Made by a program: the position numbers and the translations under genes
Notes under the pieces: generated by a model
The model's database searches: none
Seen by the model: the letters and a program-made list of their open reading frames with translations, nothing else
What the model was told of the DNA's origin: nothing
Shown: piece by piece, positions 8,760 through 18,290 of the stretch
Layout of the letters: each line of letters opens with the position of its first letter
Position numbering within the stretch: position 1 is the stretch's first letter
Source: JABDMD01 sp965203475
GTDB taxonomy: Bacteria > Pseudomonadota > Gammaproteobacteria > UBA4575
Length of the DNA: 64,000 bases
Direction: 5' to 3'
Assembly: GCA_965203475.1 (NCBI GenBank)
Contig: OZ241890.1
Span: 1,674,001-1,738,000 of the forward strand

Positions 8760-9452
8760 TTAGGCCTTATGCTTAGAAATTAAATTGGCTACTTCTTCGA
8801 TGGAGCTGATTATATAGTCTGCGCCCAATGCATCAACACCTTTCCCTTGATGATAGCCATAGTCCACGCAAATAGAGGCTACATCAGCCGCTTGAGCCGC
8901 CTGGATATCACTTGCCGAATCACCTACCAATACGGTCTGTGAGGGCTGTAGGCCTTGCAGCTCCATTATGTACTGTAGTGGCATAGGGTCTGGTTTTTTC
9001 TTCGGCAAATCATCGCCGCAAACGATATGCTGAAAATAATGGTCTATTTGCATAGTCCGAAGTAATGGCGGAGTAAAACGTCGAGGCTTGTTGGTAATAA
9101 TCGCCATTTTAATTGTTAACTGCTCAAGCGTATTTAACCCTTCCAATACACCCGGGAAAATAATGCTTGCATCATTTAAATGCTGTTCGTAATAGTCAAA
9201 AAACAAATCTCTGGCTTGATGAAACAGTTCTTCATCGGGTTCGCCATCCATGGTGCCTGTCAAAGCACGTTTAATAAGTCGCGCGGCTCCATTTCCGATC
9301 CAATCTCGAACTTGTGATATTTCATACGTAGGTAAATCTAATTTTTTTAATACTTCATTTATGCTAATGGCAATATCAGGCACGCTGTCAATTAAGGTAC
9401 CATCTAAATCAAAAATCACACTGCGCGTGTGCGCAAAACAAATCTCATCCAT
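8760..9452 (-). CDS. gph: Phosphoglycolate phosphatase (HAD family)
   Basis: 230 aa with the HAD motifs in order: VIFDLDGTLIDSVPD (nucleophile Asp in motif I), IITNKP (motif II), the lysine in DLPKKKPDP (motif III) and VGDSASDIQAA (motif IV). Its place between rpe and trpE is the usual gph context in gammaproteobacteria and supports the phosphoglycolate assignment, since HAD phosphatases are otherwise hard to tell apart. It would detoxify 2-phosphoglycolate and feed glycolate to the GlcF-type oxidase at the left end of the window. Confidence 0.9.
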   Translation of the reverse strand: MDEICFAHTRSVIFDLDGTLIDSVPDIAISINEVLKKLDLPTYEISQVRDWIGNGAARLIKRALTGTMDGEPDEELFHQARDLFFDYYEQHLNDASIIFPGVLEGLNTLEQLTIKMAIITNKPRRFTPPLLRTMQIDHYFQHIVCGDDLPKKKPDPMPLQYIMELQGLQPSQTVLVGDSASDIQAAQAADVASICVDYGYHQGKGVDALGADYIISSIEEVANLISKHKA

Positions 9453-9462
9453 GAATTAAAAA

Positions 9463-10146
9463 TTAAGAAGTAGTTTGATATGCGTTCGCTAACTGCTCAC
9501 GCATTTTAGAAATAGTGCCAAAATAATCTTTGGTATTAAAAATGGCTGATCCTGCAACAAATGTATCCGCACCTGCCGCTTTAATTTTCGCAATATTATC
9601 AATCTTTACCCCACCATCAATTTCAAGACGAATAGGCAATCCTGATTGATCAATAATTTTGCGTGCAGTTTTTAATTTATTCAGTATGGCTGGAATAAAT
9701 TTTTGGCCACCAAATCCTGGGTTCACTGACATCAGCAAAATCATGTCTAATTTATCCATCACATGATTAAGTTGATCCAATGGTGTCGCAGGATTAAAGA
9801 CTAATCCAGCTTTACATCCCTGATCACGAATTAGCTGCAAGCTACGATCGATATGCTCAGACGCTTCTGGATGAAAAGTAATATAGCTAGCGCCTGCCGC
9901 TGCAAAATCTGATATTAAACGATCCACTGGTTTTACCATTAAGTGCACATCGATCGGGGCTCGAATTCCATAATCACGTAACGACTTACAAATGACCGGC
10001 CCAAAGGTTAGATTTGGCACATAGTGATTATCCATCACATCAAAGTGAACGATATCGGCACCCGCATCCAGTACCGCATCTACCTCTTCACCCAAACGAG
10101 CAAAATCGGCAGATAATATAGACGGCGCTATCCAATCTTCAACCAT
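9463..10146 (-). CDS. rpe: Ribulose-phosphate 3-epimerase
   Basis: 227 aa with the full set of Rpe barrel motifs: APSILSADFARLGEE, HFDVMDNHYVPNLTFGP, the metal-binding DVHLMV, MSVNPGFGGQKF and LEIDGGV. It interconverts ribulose-5-phosphate and xylulose-5-phosphate, providing a substrate for the transketolase encoded at 39.8-41.8 kb. First gene of the rpe-gph-trpEGDC block, 10 bp before gph. The 172 bp upstream (10147-10318) is a divergent promoter region in which I see no specific operator. Confidence 0.96.
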   Translation of the reverse strand: MVEDWIAPSILSADFARLGEEVDAVLDAGADIVHFDVMDNHYVPNLTFGPVICKSLRDYGIRAPIDVHLMVKPVDRLISDFAAAGASYITFHPEASEHIDRSLQLIRDQGCKAGLVFNPATPLDQLNHVMDKLDMILLMSVNPGFGGQKFIPAILNKLKTARKIIDQSGLPIRLEIDGGVKIDNIAKIKAAGADTFVAGSAIFNTKDYFGTISKMREQLANAYQTTS

Positions 10147-10318
10147 GATATGCGTACACTCCCGATAATGTCTTACAACAATAATTCTTACTAATTTCTA
10201 GGCACTTTAACGTATCAGCATGTAATTTGCAGCATTCTTAGAGTAAACTTTATCTGCAATATTTCGCCAGTAGGCATCTTAAACAAACTACAACAATAAT
10301 TTTGAGAGCTACATCAAA

Positions 10319-10801
10319 ATGGACCTTCAATCTTTATATTTTCCTACCGCCATGGCGGGACACCTAATCGCAGCTGTAGTGTGGGTAGGTGGAATGTTTT
10401 TTGCTTATATGTGTTTACGACCGGCTGCGGCCAAACTTTTAGAAGCGCCCCAACGATTAAAGCTATGGCGCCGAGTATTAACCAGTTTTTTCTTTTGGGT
10501 TTGGCTTTGCGTAATTGCTCTTCCTGCAACTGGATATTGGATGATCTTCGTACATTATGGTGGTATGGCAAGAGTGAGTTGGCATGTTCACATCATGCAA
10601 GTCATCGGTGTAATCATGATATTAATTTTCTTGCATGTGTTCTTTGCGCCCTACTTAAAATTATTAAAGGCCGTAAAACAGGAAAATTATTCTCTAGCCG
10701 GTGAACAACTAGCAAAAATTAGAAAGTTCGTAGGGATAAATCTGCTGCTTGGAATTGCTGTATTGATTGTTGCGGGCGGAGCACGTTACATCGCAATATA
10801 A
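10319..10801 (+). CDS. CopD-like integral membrane protein
   Basis: 160 aa with four clear transmembrane segments. Conserved-looking features are an N-terminal H15 in MAGHLIAAVVWVGGMFFAY, a WHVHIMQVIG segment, and GARYIAI at the end. This is the pattern of CopD/DUF2269-like membrane proteins, whose histidines suggest haem or copper binding. The function is not defined. It converges on a small cytochrome c gene, which makes a respiratory or haem-related role plausible (inference). Confidence 0.72.
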   Translation: MDLQSLYFPTAMAGHLIAAVVWVGGMFFAYMCLRPAAAKLLEAPQRLKLWRRVLTSFFFWVWLCVIALPATGYWMIFVHYGGMARVSWHVHIMQVIGVIMILIFLHVFFAPYLKLLKAVKQENYSLAGEQLAKIRKFVGINLLLGIAVLIVAGGARYIAI

Positions 10802-10837
10802 ATTCCACCCGCAATGTACTGAATTTTCACTTTCAAA

Positions 10838-11149
10838 TTACTTGCATCCTAAGGACGCGTAATAAGCTGCTAGATCAGCTAAATCTTCATCAGAAAGATT
10901 TGCCACCATTGGCGCCATTTGTGCATTTTTTCTTTCGCCTGATTTAAATGCTTTTAGTTGCATGAGCAAATACTCTTCTTTTTGCCCGGCAAGGTTGGGC
11001 CATACACTGGTGGGGCTAATTCCGTCTGCACCATGACATGCTAAACATGTTGTTGACTTGGCTTTTCCGGCTTCTGGATCTCCAGCATGCACATTAATTG
11101 AAAACAATAGTGCAATCAAAATTAGTAAAGGCCTTCTTATATGTTGCAT
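10838..11149 (-). CDS. Periplasmic class I cytochrome c (c4/c553-like)
   Basis: 103 aa with a cleavable signal peptide (about residues 1-22, ending in VHA). One haem c site, CLACH at 35-39, is visible, with a distal methionine in MAPMVANLSDEDLADLAAYYAS, the typical C-terminal end of monohaem c4/c553-type cytochromes. It would shuttle electrons in the periplasm. Monocistronic. Confidence 0.9.
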   Translation of the reverse strand: MQHIRRPLLILIALLFSINVHAGDPEAGKAKSTTCLACHGADGISPTSVWPNLAGQKEEYLLMQLKAFKSGERKNAQMAPMVANLSDEDLADLAAYYASLGCK

Positions 11150-11586
11150 TGTAAACTCCTATTTAACTAATGATGAAAATTGAAAATTAGATTCGTGCGA
11201 TCTTAAAAATTTTTTGTAGAAATTGAATCTTTACATTCTCTACATATACCAGTGTACTTAATTGCAATGACTGAAAAAAGTAACTGGAGTGGAAATAAGT
11301 TAAGCAAAATTTTATATGCAAATAAATAGATTCATCAGCCAAAATTTAGCTCCATAGTTTCCAGTCAAACTCAGATTTTCAATGTTGCTCCCTGCCACTT
11401 CGCATGAACCTGGTAATTTATATAATTCGATGAATATTTTGAGGATTCCTAAGGTTGCAAGAACCGCTCCCAGCGGGCCATTGAATCAGTGCGTTTTGTC
11501 ATTTTTTGTTGGAATTTCAGTCAATTAGCCCTTTTAATCAGGCGCATATAAATAATGAGTACAATATCAGAAAGGACCTGACTCCC
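11150..11586. other. Intergenic region upstream of the fimbrial chaperone gene
   Basis: 437 bp between divergent genes for the cytochrome c and the chaperone. It is AT-rich with no convincing ORF. A short GC hairpin (CCGCTCCCAGCGG, near 11466-11478) followed by a T-rich stretch lies about 110 bp before the chaperone start and could be a weak terminator or leader structure. An AAAGGA precedes the chaperone ATG. Confidence 0.4.
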
Positions 11587-12321
11587 ATGAAATTCAACCT
11601 AGACGTAATTCTAAATAAAAGGCTCTGGACGAACCTCTTATTTGTTCTGTTATTTGCTGTCATTACACCGTTATCACCCGTTTCAGCAAGCATGGTATTG
11701 AGTGAAGCGATTTTGCATTTTGAGCCTGGAAAACCTTTACGCAAAGACATTGAAGTTGAAAATGTTGGAGATGAAATACTATATGTTCAAGTAATCCCAA
11801 CCATTGTTAAAAACCCTGGCACTGAAAACGAAGCTCGTGAAGAAATTAAAGATCCAAGAAAAGCAGGGCTTTTGGTGAGCCCAAACAAACTTGTTGTACC
11901 TCCTAAAGGAAGAAAACTGGTACGTTTTGTAGTACTCAATCAACCGACAGAATCGGATGCTGTATATCGCGTAACATTTAAACCAATCAGCAATGCAATT
12001 CTTCCGGAAGAAAATCAAGTTGGAGTAAAAATTGTAATTGCCTATCAAGTGTTAGTATTGGTACAACCTCCAAAACCAGAACCAGACTTAGTCGTTAAAC
12101 GCGAAGGCAATATATTAAACTTTAAAAATAATGGAAATACCAATGTATTGCTACGAGAAGGAAAGCAATGCCCATCTGAAACATCAACAGACGAAGAATG
12201 TGAAATATTAAGAGGAAATCGTCTTTACGCCGGTAATGAATGGTCGGTTGATCTACCTCTAGATCAACCGGTTGAATATTATTTAAGCGTAGGCACAAAA
12301 AATTCTATCGAGAAGTATTAG
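11587..12321 (+). CDS. Periplasmic fimbrial assembly chaperone (PapD-like fold)
   Basis: 244 aa from the ATG at 11587, preceded by AAAGGA; the frame stays open upstream to 11506, but that part lacks a signal sequence. The signal peptide runs to about residue 35 (PVSAS). Motifs such as LHFEPGKPLRKDIEVENVG, LVSPNKLVVPPKGRKLVRFV and AVYRVTFKPI are those of the two-domain immunoglobulin-like pilus chaperones that cap subunits by donor-strand complementation. It is followed after 20 bp by the usher gene. The divergent sequence suggests the alternative (CS1-like) branch rather than the classical FimC/PapD branch. Confidence 0.82.
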   Translation: MKFNLDVILNKRLWTNLLFVLLFAVITPLSPVSASMVLSEAILHFEPGKPLRKDIEVENVGDEILYVQVIPTIVKNPGTENEAREEIKDPRKAGLLVSPNKLVVPPKGRKLVRFVVLNQPTESDAVYRVTFKPISNAILPEENQVGVKIVIAYQVLVLVQPPKPEPDLVVKREGNILNFKNNGNTNVLLREGKQCPSETSTDEECEILRGNRLYAGNEWSVDLPLDQPVEYYLSVGTKNSIEKY

Positions 12322-12341
12322 TTTTTCTAGTTGTTCGGCGA

Positions 12342-14846
12342 ATGAAAACTTCTCGCTCGAGAATTCTTGCTTGGTTAGCACGTTTAAAAATAATTGCAAT
12401 AAATTTCTTGATTCTTTTTGCGTCAAGCATATTTCTAATTACTTCGGTACAAGCAGAAGATGACAACGAATCTTCTGGCTTTATTACGAAACCCGGCCCT
12501 CCTCCTGGATTTGAAGAACTTGCCGGCCCCCAAACAACAGCAATTGATATTTTTTATGGTGAGAAATTCTTAGGCAGTGTATTAGCCACCTATACACCTG
12601 AAACGATAGAATTCGAGTCAGCAGAACAAGTTGTTTCACTTATTCCTCGAGTAAGTAACACTGCAGAAGTTGAAGCAGCACTAAGAGGACCACTAACGAC
12701 AAACACACATAGAATATGCTTGAGTGAAGTACAACGAGATTGCGGTTATCTTGAACCCGCCGTTGCCGGAGTAATATTTGATGAAAGCTACTTTCGCTTA
12801 CATATATTTATTAATGCGCTCTATCTTGAAGATAATGTAATCGTCAGAAGTAAATATCTAGCACCTTCGACTACAGAATTCTCCACAGTCAATTTAATTT
12901 CGAGCACCGTAAGCGGAAGCGATAATGAAAATTCATATACCTTTGGTGCAAATCATATCGCAGCGCATAAACAATCACGTTTACAGCTGGAGTGGGACTA
13001 TAGTGATACACGTAGCTTCTCAGTTGAAAATCTCTCAGCGCAACACGATGAACAAAATTGGGCCGCTGAAGCAGGTATATTCGATTCCACTACCAATAAT
13101 TCAAACTTTATCAGTGAAGTACAATTACTAGGAGGTCGAATATTTTCATCTACGAATACACGCACTGATTTGGAGACATCGCAAAGCACCGAAATATTTC
13201 TGTTTTTTTCAACTCCAAGCCTGGTAGAAATTTTCAAAGACGAAAAATTAGTAACCGCATTTGAATATGAAGCAGGAAATCAGCAAATAGATACGAGTTA
13301 TCTTCCGGGCGGATCATACCCAATTACTTTACGCATCACGGATGCTAGAGGTTCAGTACGAGAAGAAACGTATTTCTTTGTTAAATCTGCACTCTTGCCC
13401 CCCAAAGACCAGCCATTATATTTTGCCGAATTTGGTCAAATTGGAACAAGGATAAGAGAAGATACATTTCCTGAATATTCTGATGAGTTCTTAGGAAAAC
13501 TTGGTATAGCTTATAGAATTCTTGATAATTTTGGTGTAGACGTAGAAGTATTATATGGAGCCGAAGAAGGAATTTTACAGGGTGGAGCCATTTACTTAGG
13601 CAATAATTACAATTTGTTTGCAGGCCTCATGCAAAGCAGTGAAAGTAAATGGGGGGTCAATCTTAGAGGACAATACACACGACAAAAATTAAACCTTGCA
13701 TTTGATTATCGAGAAGTTAAGAACGACGAAAATTTTTCACTCGACAATGAAGTCCAACTAATCCCAAACAGTTTTACACAAAGCAGCATTTCGGCTAGTA
13801 CCGTCGTTGCAAACGGTTCACTCTCAATTCGTGGCAAATACAATAAGCGCATAAATCAAGAAGGTGTTGAATCAATCGGAATTGAGTATCGAAAGCCGAT
13901 ATTTGAAATAAATCGTTATCGATTTGACCTCACCACCAGCGCATTCAACGAAGATGATAGTTATTCGGGATGGATTGGTTTCGCCATTAACCGCTTTTCT
14001 GGAAATAATTTTATTTCCAGTGATATGCGTTATACGTATGAGGACAATGGTGACTCCACCGAACAGGGGGCAGAATTTAACGGCGCTATTACGCATACCA
14101 ATATTAGCCCAACCCTGGGAAATTATAGTATTGGTTTATTTGCCAATGATAATAACGAGCGTTCGTCGATTGGCACACGGGGGCGCAGTCATTCTAGTTT
14201 GGGGCGAAGTGACTTTTCTTACGAATTTGTCGATGATAAATCCTCTGGCAATTTTTCACGTTACTTTGGTAATGCCAGTTTTAGTGCATTTAGTAGTGGA
14301 AAAAAATTTGCTTGGGGAGGTAATCGTACCGCCGATGCTGGCGTTATTGTTGATTTAGAAAGTGAAGCGAGTGATACACCTTTTGAGATATTTGTAAATC
14401 GACAACCACAAGGCTTTGCCAAATCAGGTAAAGCTAATGTTATTGGCCTCCAAGGCTATGGTGAATATGAAGTACAAATTAAGCCTCGTGGTAATGAGAT
14501 TGTTCATTATGACGATATAATTCGTACTGTAACCTTATATCCAGGAAATGTTGAAACCTTAAACTGGAAGGTAAGCCCAGTAACAGTTTTAATTTCTAAT
14601 GCCGTATTGAGTGATGGCACGCCTGTGGCGAATGCAAAATTTGAAAATACCATTAGCTTTGCCAGCACAGATAATAATGGTTGGTTTCAAATTGAAATTG
14701 CCAGCCGTGATCCATTAATTCTTTCCAAACAAGGTAAACCAATCTGTCAAATCGATTTGCCTCCTTTTGAATCAGAGCAAGGGATTGCAGTGATCGATGA
14801 ACTAAGCTGTGTTCCTATTCAGGACTCACTAGAATCGAGATATTAG
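12342..14846 (+). CDS. Outer-membrane fimbrial usher, TcfC/CS1-like
   Basis: 834 aa with a long signal peptide (about residues 1-38). An N-terminal domain is followed by a beta-rich pore region. A plug-like segment (SLVEIFKDEKLVTAFEYEAG, then SYLPGGSYPITLRITD) is the carbohydrate-recognition-like plug typical of ushers. The C-terminal CooC/TcfC-like part ends with YGEYEVQIKPRG, TLYPGNVETLNWKV and a carboxypeptidase-regulatory-like turn. It would form the export pore through which chaperone-bound subunits assemble. The last 32 bases overlap the convergent gene at 14815. Confidence 0.82.
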   Translation: MKTSRSRILAWLARLKIIAINFLILFASSIFLITSVQAEDDNESSGFITKPGPPPGFEELAGPQTTAIDIFYGEKFLGSVLATYTPETIEFESAEQVVSLIPRVSNTAEVEAALRGPLTTNTHRICLSEVQRDCGYLEPAVAGVIFDESYFRLHIFINALYLEDNVIVRSKYLAPSTTEFSTVNLISSTVSGSDNENSYTFGANHIAAHKQSRLQLEWDYSDTRSFSVENLSAQHDEQNWAAEAGIFDSTTNNSNFISEVQLLGGRIFSSTNTRTDLETSQSTEIFLFFSTPSLVEIFKDEKLVTAFEYEAGNQQIDTSYLPGGSYPITLRITDARGSVREETYFFVKSALLPPKDQPLYFAEFGQIGTRIREDTFPEYSDEFLGKLGIAYRILDNFGVDVEVLYGAEEGILQGGAIYLGNNYNLFAGLMQSSESKWGVNLRGQYTRQKLNLAFDYREVKNDENFSLDNEVQLIPNSFTQSSISASTVVANGSLSIRGKYNKRINQEGVESIGIEYRKPIFEINRYRFDLTTSAFNEDDSYSGWIGFAINRFSGNNFISSDMRYTYEDNGDSTEQGAEFNGAITHTNISPTLGNYSIGLFANDNNERSSIGTRGRSHSSLGRSDFSYEFVDDKSSGNFSRYFGNASFSAFSSGKKFAWGGNRTADAGVIVDLESEASDTPFEIFVNRQPQGFAKSGKANVIGLQGYGEYEVQIKPRGNEIVHYDDIIRTVTLYPGNVETLNWKVSPVTVLISNAVLSDGTPVANAKFENTISFASTDNNGWFQIEIASRDPLILSKQGKPICQIDLPPFESEQGIAVIDELSCVPIQDSLESRY

Positions 14847-15300
14847 TAACATAAGCACCGGCAGGTGCGGCCACAATATTTACTTCTGGAATAATTAATG
14901 AAAGATTTGCAGTGGGCCTTCGGCATGGTGCCCTTCTACGCAATCTTCTACCTCGTTGCCCGGTAAGTTCTACACCTGGCTCCAGCTCGGTGCGCCCAGC
15001 AAGTCGTGGGCGATCATTAAAAAAAATTCGATACCCGATCGTATCTGATCCACTTACTAAAACAAACTCATCCCCCAGGCTATCCCCACTTACGGTTACA
15101 CTATATGGGCCTCGAGGCCTTAAAGCGATGCAGATATTTTGATCGGCGGTGATATCTCCTGAACCCAAAGACCATTTCCCAAGCTTAAATGGAACCAAAT
15201 CAGTGACAATAATCAATGCATGCGCATTGATACATGCGAAAAAAATTACCAACAAAAATAAGCTTAAATAGTATTTTTTAAAATGGAGTTTATATTTCAC
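14815..15300 (-). CDS. Secreted fimbrial-type subunit 3 (minor pilin or tip candidate)
   Basis: 161 aa with a signal peptide ending near INAHA. The mature protein is beta-rich and ends with APAGAYVTNISILVSPE, matching the ends of the two genes upstream (AAAGGFYQGTLTLLVIPQ and VPAGTYFDELSIEVSPI), so the three are diverged paralogues. The short WSLGSGDITADQNICIAL segment matches WSIGDPDLANDQNICIGK in the neighbour at 15333. I read these as chaperone-usher subunits on the strand opposite to their chaperone and usher. An arginine-rich loop (RGRRLRRRAPCRR) is unusual for a pilin. Confidence 0.65.
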   Translation of the reverse strand: MKYKLHFKKYYLSLFLLVIFFACINAHALIIVTDLVPFKLGKWSLGSGDITADQNICIALRPRGPYSVTVSGDSLGDEFVLVSGSDTIGYRIFFNDRPRLAGRTELEPGVELTGQRGRRLRRRAPCRRPTANLSLIIPEVNIVAAPAGAYVTNISILVSPE

Positions 15301-15332
15301 GCTAATTATCGGCTTGCGTGTAAAAGCCTAGA

Positions 15333-15947
15333 CTATTGAGGGATGACTAATAATGTCAAGGTGCCTTGATAAAAACCGCCAGCTGCAGCCGATAAACGAG
15401 AGGCGGGTATTTCAATTTCTAAATTAGCATTCGGCGGTGTTAAAAAAAATCCACAGGGAAAATTATTAAATCCACCAAAAATTAAGTTGAAGAAAAAACT
15501 AAAAGCTGAGCCTGTTTGCCCGAATACTGTAGTTCCTGGTAAGAGCTGAATTTGACCGGTTGTATTCGGTGCATCATTCCAAAATACATCGTAATACAAT
15601 AGATCAGTACCATTGGTTATGGTAAATGCCGATGGATTGATAGGATCTCCATCGCCTGAGGCCTCAATACCGTAAGGTGTACCCGTACTGGTTTTACCGA
15701 TACAAATATTCTGATCATTCGCTAAATCAGGATCACCTATACTCCAGGTACCAAAACTTACCGTTTGATTACCAAAAATTCTTATCAAGTCTCCAGAGGT
15801 AACAATAATATCGACTGTACCTGTGGAGGCAAAGAAATCTGGTGCGCCCTGTGTTGTGGCTGTATAAACATTGGTAGAACTAGCAGTAAATAGCAGTAAT
15901 GCTAAACCTAACCGAATGATCGATTTATATAAATTTTCAAAAAACAT
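15333..15947 (-). CDS. Secreted fimbrial-type subunit 2
   Basis: 204 aa with a signal peptide of about 30 residues (ending SSTNVYT). Like the 16.0-kb gene it begins its mature part with a GTVDIxVxxGDLIRI segment, and it ends with a PAxGxY...VxPQ-type strand. The paired cysteines (C in NICIGK, C in FPCGFF) could form a disulfide. It lies downstream of the presumed major subunit, beyond a strong terminator, so it should be expressed at a lower level. Gap of 32 bp to the next subunit gene. Confidence 0.65.
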   Translation of the reverse strand: MFFENLYKSIIRLGLALLLFTASSTNVYTATTQGAPDFFASTGTVDIIVTSGDLIRIFGNQTVSFGTWSIGDPDLANDQNICIGKTSTGTPYGIEASGDGDPINPSAFTITNGTDLLYYDVFWNDAPNTTGQIQLLPGTTVFGQTGSAFSFFFNLIFGGFNNFPCGFFLTPPNANLEIEIPASRLSAAAGGFYQGTLTLLVIPQ

Positions 15948-15980
15948 GGGTTGTATTTAATGCTCAAATTGTTCATAACA

Positions 15981-16016
15981 AAAAAGTGCTGCCAGGTTTT
16001 GGCTGACAGCACTTTC
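15981..16016 (-). terminator. Rho-independent terminator after the first fimbrial subunit gene
   Basis: Read on the minus strand: a stem AAAGTGCTG(T)CAG pairing with CTGGCAGCACTTT around an A-rich loop, followed directly by TTTTTTG. It lies 20 bp after the 16036 stop and before the next subunit gene on the same strand. It probably reduces read-through, setting a high ratio of first to later subunits. Confidence 0.85.
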
Positions 16017-16035
16017 TCTAAACTATAAATACAAC

Positions 16036-16602
16036 TTAAATTGGAGATACTTCGATGGATAATTCATCAAAGTATGTACCAGCAGGTACTTCTGCTAAAC
16101 CGTTAAATCCAGATACTCCAAACTCTAAGATATTAACTGTGATGGTGGCATTGTTTGCTGTACCACCGGCACAGGTATCATCAGTTTGGTTCGCATTGGT
16201 AAAGGGTGTCAAAGTATTATAGACGAGTGTTGAAGAAGTCGAACCATCGTCAAAGTCGACAGTATATTCAACATAGATTCCAGTAGTACCAACATCTTCT
16301 AATAGAAACTCACTGTTGCCAGCGCCTTGCCCACTAAATGCACGGATCTGGTAGGTTGGACTTCCGTTACGATAAACACATGCCGGAGTACTATCAGTTA
16401 CATCGCCACCAGGTGTATACGTATTACCTGTCATTGCCACCAAGTTGGTTATTCGCACTAAATCGCCAACTTGTACATCAATATCGACTGTACCAGTAGA
16501 GTTTGCACCTAAGGCACCGGGAGCTGTAACTGCCATTGAGTTACCGGTAAAAGCGAGTAAACCCGCTAACGCTATTCCTTTAGTTAAACTTTTAATTTCC
16601 AT
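16036..16602 (-). CDS. Secreted fimbrial-type subunit 1 (probable major pilin)
   Basis: 188 aa from the ATG at 16602, which has an AGGAACGAG purine tract upstream; an upstream in-frame start at 16653 would add 17 residues before the signal peptide and is not favoured. The signal peptide ends near NSMA. The mature part carries GTVDIDVQVGDLVRI, one cysteine pair (C in TPACVY, C in DDTCAGG), and the C-terminal strand AGTYFDELSIEVSPI, a donor-strand-like end. First gene of the minus-strand subunit group and followed by a strong terminator, the usual setting for the most abundant subunit. Confidence 0.7.
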   Translation of the reverse strand: MEIKSLTKGIALAGLLAFTGNSMAVTAPGALGANSTGTVDIDVQVGDLVRITNLVAMTGNTYTPGGDVTDSTPACVYRNGSPTYQIRAFSGQGAGNSEFLLEDVGTTGIYVEYTVDFDDGSTSSTLVYNTLTPFTNANQTDDTCAGGTANNATITVNILEFGVSGFNGLAEVPAGTYFDELSIEVSPI

Positions 16603-17019
16603 TGTCTCGTTCCTATTTATAGTTAACAGTTGTCCCAAAACTTGGGGATTCAAAAATTGTGTTCCGCATTATTCACCATATAAAACGCCTACAAACACAG
16701 ATCAATGACGGAAAGTATATCGATAGAAGAATTTTTAAATCGCCGGTTCCGATAAAAGATTCCCCTTTAGTTACAATCGGTTAGAGAACTTGTTAAAGTG
16801 TTGAGCCTGGTCTGAATGTGACAATTTAGGGCAAAATTTCGAGGTTCATTGGTCGACGAAAGCACCAATTTTACGTATCAATGAAACATCCAAATTTTTT
16901 AAGCAGTCACTTAAATATTTAATGCTTTGCAAATAATGTGGCTCCATACAAACAAATTTTCAGTACAATTTTCTTGTTAATCCTCGCTTATTTAAACCAC
17001 TGAGACGCAAACAAATTCT
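16603..17019. other. Divergent regulatory region between subunit 1 and the SpmA-SpmB gene
   Basis: 417 bp without a convincing gene. It must hold the promoter of the fimbrial subunits (leftwards) and of the membrane protein gene (rightwards). I could not identify specific binding sites. Confidence 0.35.
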
Positions 17020-18249
17020 ATGCTGAATTACATATGGTTTAGTTTTTTTATCCTGGCCTTCTTGAGTTGTATTTACCAACTCCTGGTTTATGACAACAGT
17101 GCGATTTTTGCGCAGGTGGTTCAAACCACTTTTGATATGGCAAGTTTGAGCGTTGAAATTGCCTTAGGATTGATTGGAATTCTTTGTTTATGGTTAGGCT
17201 TTTTCACTATTGCAGAACGTGCTGGATTTATAGAACTACTTACAAAAGCCTTTCGTCCATTGTTCAAGCATCTCATGCCGGAAGTACCCAGTAATCATCC
17301 AGCCATTGGTTCTGTCACCATGAATATGGCCGCTAATATGTTGGGACTTGATAATGCGGCAACCCCTTTGGGTTTACGTGCCATGCAAGATTTGCAAGAA
17401 CTAAACTCAAACAAAAATACAGCAAGTAATGCACAAATTTTATTTTTAGTGCTCAACACTTCGTCTGTAACTTTACTCCCGGTCACTATTTTTTTATTTC
17501 GTGCTCAACAAGGATCAACAGATCCTACAGCTGTATTCATTCCTATAATATTAGCCACCTGTGTGTCCACAATTGCAGGTTTATTACTTGTAGCTTCTAT
17601 CCAAAAATTAAACTTATTTAATAAAACAGTTTTACTTTATTTTCTCGCCTTTTCCGGACTCATTACATGTTTGCTTGCATTTTTATTGACTGATAGTTCC
17701 GACTCATTGTCTGAACGATCTAGTTTTTTAGGAAATTTACTTTTACTGCTGATAATAGTCTCTTTTTTAACCATGGGTTTTTTACGCAAGGTAAATGTAT
17801 ATGAAGCTTTTATTGAGGGCGCCAAACAGGGGTTTGATGTTGCGCTTAAAATAATTCCATACCTAGTAGCCATGTTAGTAGCAATCGGGGTATTACGCGC
17901 CAGTAAAGTGTTAGATGCTTTGTTAGTGAGCATTGAAAAAATTGTTGCCTCACTAGGTTTCAATACAGACTTTGTTGCAGCCTTACCTACGGCGCTAATG
18001 CGTCCTTTTTCTGGTAGTGGCTCAAGAGCCATGATGCTGGAAACCATGAATACCTATGGCGTGGATTCTTTTGCTGCAACAATAGCGTCTATCGTGCAAG
18101 GCAGCACCGAAACTACATTTTATGTGCTAGCGATCTATTTTGGCAGCGTAGGCATTAATCGCGTACGTCATGCCATCGGTTGTGGACTGTTTGCAGATTT
18201 CGCGGGAATTACTGCTGCAATTTTATTGGGCTATTGGTTTTTTGCTTAG
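17020..18249 (+). CDS. SpmA-SpmB fusion: nucleoside-recognition (Gate) domain membrane protein
   Basis: 409 aa, very hydrophobic, with two Gate-type halves. The first is SpmA-like (GLIGILCLWLGFFTIAERAG, PAIGSVTMNMAANMLGLDNAATPLG) and the second SpmB-like (EGAKQGFDVALKIIPYLVAML, ALMRPFSGSGSRAMM, SIVQGSTETTFYVLAIYFGSVG). In Bacillus these are separate spore maturation proteins; in non-sporulating proteobacteria fused versions are common and probably transport an unknown solute. Monocistronic; repeat island 1 begins just beyond its stop. Confidence 0.88.
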   Translation: MLNYIWFSFFILAFLSCIYQLLVYDNSAIFAQVVQTTFDMASLSVEIALGLIGILCLWLGFFTIAERAGFIELLTKAFRPLFKHLMPEVPSNHPAIGSVTMNMAANMLGLDNAATPLGLRAMQDLQELNSNKNTASNAQILFLVLNTSSVTLLPVTIFLFRAQQGSTDPTAVFIPIILATCVSTIAGLLLVASIQKLNLFNKTVLLYFLAFSGLITCLLAFLLTDSSDSLSERSSFLGNLLLLLIIVSFLTMGFLRKVNVYEAFIEGAKQGFDVALKIIPYLVAMLVAIGVLRASKVLDALLVSIEKIVASLGFNTDFVAALPTALMRPFSGSGSRAMMLETMNTYGVDSFAATIASIVQGSTETTFYVLAIYFGSVGINRVRHAIGCGLFADFAGITAAILLGYWFFA

Positions 18250-18290
18250 TATTTATTATCAGGATAAATGCCCGCTTACGTGCCTGAGCG

